DNA of 21,952 nt from a virus. The position numbers and the translations under genes are program-made. This document shows positions 21,171 to 21,952 of the stretch, in pieces (position 1 is the stretch's first letter; the number at the start of each line of letters is the position of its first letter). The notes under the pieces are model-generated. The model was not told the DNA's origin and did not search any database. It saw nothing but the letters and a program-made list of their open reading frames with translations. The stretch covers positions 1 through 21,952 of IMG/VR virus record IMGVR_UViG_3300006332_000228; one strand, 5' to 3'.

Positions 21171-21952
21171 TGTTTCTATGGGTAGAGAAGTATCGACCAA
21201 GGACAATTGAAGAATGCATACTACCCGAAGATACTAAAAAGGTATTCAAAGGATTCTTGGAGCAAGGGGAGATACCAAACCTCTTGCTCTCTGGGTCTGC
21301 GGGTGTAGGTAAAACCACAATAGCGAAAGCATTGTGTGATGAGTTAGGAGCAGATAGTTATGTCATTAATGGGTCTGATGAGGGTCGATTCTTGGACACT
21401 GTACGCAATCAGGCAAAGACCTTTGCTAGTACTGTTTCTCTCACTTCTGATTCCAACCACAAGGTTATTATTGTGGATGAAGCAGACAACACAACTCCTG
21501 ACGTACAATTACTTTTACGAGCGTCGATTGAAGAGTTTCAAAAGAACTGCAGGTTCATCTTTACTTGTAATTATAAAAACAAAATCATAACACCACTGCA
21601 TAGTAGGTGCTCAGTAGTAGACTTTAACGTTAGAGGTAAGGATAAACTTAAACTTGCTGAAGCATTCTTCCATAGGGTCAAGGTTATACTTGAGATGGAG
21701 ATGGTTAAGTATGAAGAGAAGGTGGTAGCAGAGGTAGTAAGGAAGTACTTCCCAGATTTTCGTAGGACTATTAATGAATTGCAGAGATATTCTGCAACAG
21801 GTGTAATAGATGCTGGTATATTATCGTCAGGTAATGAATTTAGTATTGAGAAGGTAGTTGGTCATCTCCGTAACAAAGAGTTTACTAACATGAAGAAGTG
21901 GGTTGCTCAGAATATGGACAACGAACCACAGGTTATCATGAGAAAGATATAT
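21170..21952 (+). CDS. 44: Clamp loader large subunit gp44 (3' end outside window)
   Basis: ATPase subunit of the gp44/62 clamp loader that opens gp45 and places it on primed DNA. The frame starts at ATG 21170 (TAATG overlap with gp45) and is open to the right edge, giving 261 residues of a protein that is about 319 in T4. It starts FLWVEKYRPRTIEECILPE, the standard clamp-loader N-terminus, then Walker A GSAGVGKT (42-49), Walker B VIIVDEAD (99-106), sensor 1 region IFTCNYKNKI and the arginine-finger SRC motif (145-147). gp62 would be expected just beyond the edge. Confidence 0.96.
   Translation, partial: MFLWVEKYRPRTIEECILPEDTKKVFKGFLEQGEIPNLLLSGSAGVGKTTIAKALCDELGADSYVINGSDEGRFLDTVRNQAKTFASTVSLTSDSNHKVIIVDEADNTTPDVQLLLRASIEEFQKNCRFIFTCNYKNKIITPLHSRCSVVDFNVRGKDKLKLAEAFFHRVKVILEMEMVKYEEKVVAEVVRKYFPDFRRTINELQRYSATGVIDAGILSSGNEFSIEKVVGHLRNKEFTNMKKWVAQNMDNEPQVIMRKIY

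Noticed and set aside
1-21952. CRISPR array, prophage attachment sites or insertion sequences
   Set aside because: No regularly spaced direct repeats, no integrase or transposase frames and no terminal inverted repeats were seen; the gene order is that of a lytic T4-like core.

Overview
The window is a contiguous piece of a T4-like marine myovirus genome, most likely a cyanophage (Kyanoviridae-type, infecting Prochlorococcus or Synechococcus) or a close marine relative. The evidence is the order of T4 core genes on a single strand (18, 19, 20, 67-like, 21, 22, 23, 3-like, uvsY, uvsW, 55, 47, 46, 45, 44), a cobS-type AAA+ gene, a DUF3110-like gene of a family otherwise known from cyanobacteria, late-promoter-like CTAAATA boxes, and moderate-to-low GC. 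I see no coding on the minus strand, no tRNA, no CRISPR array and no insertion sequence.

Layout. (1) 1-209: the tail of an AT-rich zinc-ribbon ORF cut by the left edge. (2) 293-8189: virion module with tail sheath gp18, tail tube gp19, portal gp20, small prohead core protein, prohead protease gp21, scaffold gp22 and major capsid gp23. Most of these genes are separated by short gaps carrying CTAAATA boxes, and the module closes with a strong UUCG-loop terminator at 8211-8238. (3) 8279-9656: small accessory genes around a gp3-like tail completion protein: a 54-aa ORF, a membrane protein, a 49-aa ORF and a tiny predicted lipoprotein. Three of these are very short ORFs (54, 49 and 59 aa). (4) 9656-11987: recombination genes uvsY and uvsW and an Sm-like small protein, joined by ATGA/TAATG overlaps. 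(5) 11984-16046: gp55 late sigma factor under a near-consensus sigma-70 promoter, a 2OG-Fe(II) oxygenase, gp47, a DUF3110-like protein and gp46. (6) 16047-16186: a 140-nt intergenic region with three hairpins. (7) 16187-20035: a metalloprotease-motif/VWA protein, an unrecognised 179-aa protein and a CobS-like AAA+ ATPase. (8) 20048-21952: a DUF3310 protein, sliding clamp gp45 with an N-terminal extension, and clamp loader gp44 (cut by the right edge), behind a second near-consensus sigma-70 promoter.

How the parts work together. The left half builds the tail and prohead; gp21 matures the gp22/gp23 prohead. The right half supplies recombination-dependent replication (UvsY, UvsW, gp46/47), the clamp and clamp loader (gp45/44), and the sigma factor (gp55) that, together with the clamp in T4, reads late promoters such as those in front of the virion genes. 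The least understood parts are the MoxR/CobS-like AAA+ plus VWA-metalloprotease pair and the regulatory layer: two host-type promoters, two terminator-like hairpins inside coding sequences, and the structured 140-nt intergenic region.
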